Source: Listeria cossartiae subsp. cossartiae (GTDB lineage: Bacteria > Bacillota > Bacilli > Lactobacillales > Listeriaceae). From it: a stretch of DNA of 64,000 nt. The position numbers were made by a program, and so were the translations under genes. The notes beneath the pieces were generated by a model. The model did no database searches. It saw nothing but the letters and a program-made list of their open reading frames with translations, and was not told the DNA's origin. Location of the stretch: contig NZ_JAASUI010000002.1 in assembly GCF_014224155.1 (NCBI RefSeq), forward strand, positions 310,001 through 374,000. Reading direction: 5' to 3'. How positions within the stretch are numbered: position 1 is the first letter of the stretch; each line of letters starts with the position of its first letter. Positions 62,872 through 64,000 of this stretch are shown here, in pieces.

Positions 62872-64000
62872 TTGACGAGCAAATCATACATAATGGGCGT
62901 GGACATTGGAACTTCAAGTACAAAGGCAGTGCTGTTTGACCAACGAGGAGAAGTGATCTTCCGGCAAGCGACGCATTATGAGCTAATTACCGACGAAACT
63001 GGAAAAGCCGAGGAGAGTCCCACCGAAATTTTTGAAGCAGTTTTAACATCCATAAAAGCAGTAATGAAAAACGTGAATAAAGATGAATTAGCGGGAATTT
63101 CGTTTAGTTCAGCGATGCATAGTTTAATTATGGTTGGGAGTAACGGAGAGCTTTTGACTGAATGTATCACTTGGGCGGACGGACGAAGCAGTGAGACGCT
63201 CGAAAAAGTAAAAAGGGATAATTACTTGTTTCAACTTTATGAAGCCACAGGGACGCCGATACACCCGATGAGCCCTTTTGCCAAAATTTGTTGGTTGAAA
63301 GAAGCGGAACCGAAATTGTTTAGTCGAGCAGAGAAATTTGTCGATATTAAATCGTATATTTTGTATCAGTTGTTTGGTGTCTGGGTGATGGATGAATCGT
63401 TAGCGTCGGGAACGGGACTTTACAATATTATGGAGCACGACTGGGAATTTGAAGCGATGGAAATTGTCAAACTAACACCCGACTTTCTACCAAAAGTGGT
63501 GCCGGAAACGTATCAATTAACTGGTGTGGAAAAAGAATACGCTAACATAATGGGGATTCCAGTAGACTTACCGTTTATCGTAGGTGGCAGTGACGGCGCG
63601 CTTGCTAATATTGGTATTCAAGCGACAGGTAGCAATGACGTTACCATTACAGTTGGCACAAGTGGTGCGGTTCGGAAGCTGACCAATCAATTCCAAATAG
63701 ATTCGCGCGGTCGGACATTTTGCTACGGAGCTGGAGATGGTTATTTTATCGCAGGTGGCGCAGTGAATAACGGTGGCAAAGTGGTCGATTGGGGACTACA
63801 TCAATTTGGCTCCCCAGAAGAAATTAGCCAGCGTGATTTTGCGAGTTTTATCGCGAAAATGGAAGAAGTTCCCCCTGGTGCAGCCGGTCTTTTGTTCCAG
63901 CCATATTTATTAGGAGAGCGCGCGCCGTTTTGGACTAATGATATTCGTGGTGGCTTCGTGGGACTGACAATCAACCATACGAAAGCACATTTTATTCGGG
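62872..64000 (+). CDS. gntK: FGGY-family carbohydrate kinase (gluconokinase-like), 3' end outside window
   Basis: Open from TTG 62872 (GTGGGGTG upstream) to the window edge, ~376 codons seen of the usual ~510. YIMGVDIGTSSTKAVLFDQRG is the ATP-binding start, then GISFSSAMHSLIMV, ITWADGRSS, LPFIVGGSDGALANIG and TVGTSGAVR. The MHS and ADGR motifs fit the gluconate/xylulose branch; I recall lmo2712 as gluconate kinase. A TATAAT at 62836 fits the -10. Confidence 0.88.
   Translation, partial: MTSKSYIMGVDIGTSSTKAVLFDQRGEVIFRQATHYELITDETGKAEESPTEIFEAVLTSIKAVMKNVNKDELAGISFSSAMHSLIMVGSNGELLTECITWADGRSSETLEKVKRDNYLFQLYEATGTPIHPMSPFAKICWLKEAEPKLFSRAEKFVDIKSYILYQLFGVWVMDESLASGTGLYNIMEHDWEFEAMEIVKLTPDFLPKVVPETYQLTGVEKEYANIMGIPVDLPFIVGGSDGALANIGIQATGSNDVTITVGTSGAVRKLTNQFQIDSRGRTFCYGAGDGYFIAGGAVNNGGKVVDWGLHQFGSPEEISQRDFASFIAKMEEVPPGAAGLLFQPYLLGERAPFWTNDIRGGFVGLTINHTKAHFIR

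Overview
The window is a low-GC Firmicute chromosome segment that I assign to Listeria, most likely L. monocytogenes or a close relative. The order serS with a T-box, two multidrug ABC systems, pabA/pabBC, transaldolase, Sir2, a glycoside PTS operon, cydABCD, an LPXTG protein and a GW/L,D-transpeptidase protein is, as I remember it, that of the lmo2752 to lmo2712 block, here running in reverse. Three parS-type palindromes (27116, 28270, 31796) fit the origin-proximal position of that block.

Accessory region 1 (1-12.9 kb) is a polymorphic-toxin locus. It opens with the 3' part of a giant YD-repeat (Rhs/WapA-like) protein, with an Rhs core, a roughly 145-residue lysine-rich linker and a C-terminal tip that carries the D-x2-H...E...R pattern of the colicin E3 rRNase domain. 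Downstream lie a likely cognate immunity gene and then a 7-kb graveyard: intact orphan immunity-type genes (including a SUKH protein and a KptA-type RNA 2'-phosphotransferase) alternate with decayed toxin tips carrying stops and frameshifts. One roughly 0.6-kb unit is present twice. A pair of cell-envelope glycosyltransferase-like genes (12958-15769, minus) closes the island.

Core region 1 (15.9-33 kb): a heterodimeric ABC exporter, folate-branch genes pabBC/pabA, a stress-type flavin-fold protein, T-box-controlled serS, a TfoX-C protein, a homodimeric ABC exporter opposite a Crp/Fnr regulator, transaldolase, an SH3 protein, a tight MFS / Cdd1-like HHH / Sir2 cluster, a CorC/HlyC-type membrane protein and a LacI regulator.

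Sugar region (33-42.5 kb): a minus-strand operon of fructose-type PTS EIIABC, GH38 alpha-mannosidase, GH13_18 phosphorylase and glycerate kinase, with a divergent RpiR regulator. Together they look like a route for mannosyl- or glucosyl-glycerate. A small unknown protein and a HAD phosphatase follow.

Regulator-rich region (42.5-48.9 kb): cupin with a MerR regulator and a 19-bp-spacer promoter, a PucR-type regulator, MarR plus MATE pump, a glyoxalase-fold protein, a GNAT acetyltransferase, a second MerR regulator and a NagB/6-phosphogluconolactonase-family protein.

Accessory region 2 (49.0-52.2 kb) is a compact type VII secretion LXG-effector cassette: two small helical partner proteins, the LXG effector and a multi-span membrane protein as likely immunity, bounded by terminators. 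Core region 2 (52.2-64 kb): acyl-CoA synthetase, tadA, cydABCD, an LPXTG surface protein, a GW-module L,D-transpeptidase-like secreted protein and the start of an FGGY (gluconate-type) kinase cut off by the window end.

The most interesting material is accessory region 1: toxin-tip displacement caught in several stages of decay, with an RNA-repair-type enzyme kept among the immunity genes. All calls come from reading the sequence and from memory of protein families; no search was run.
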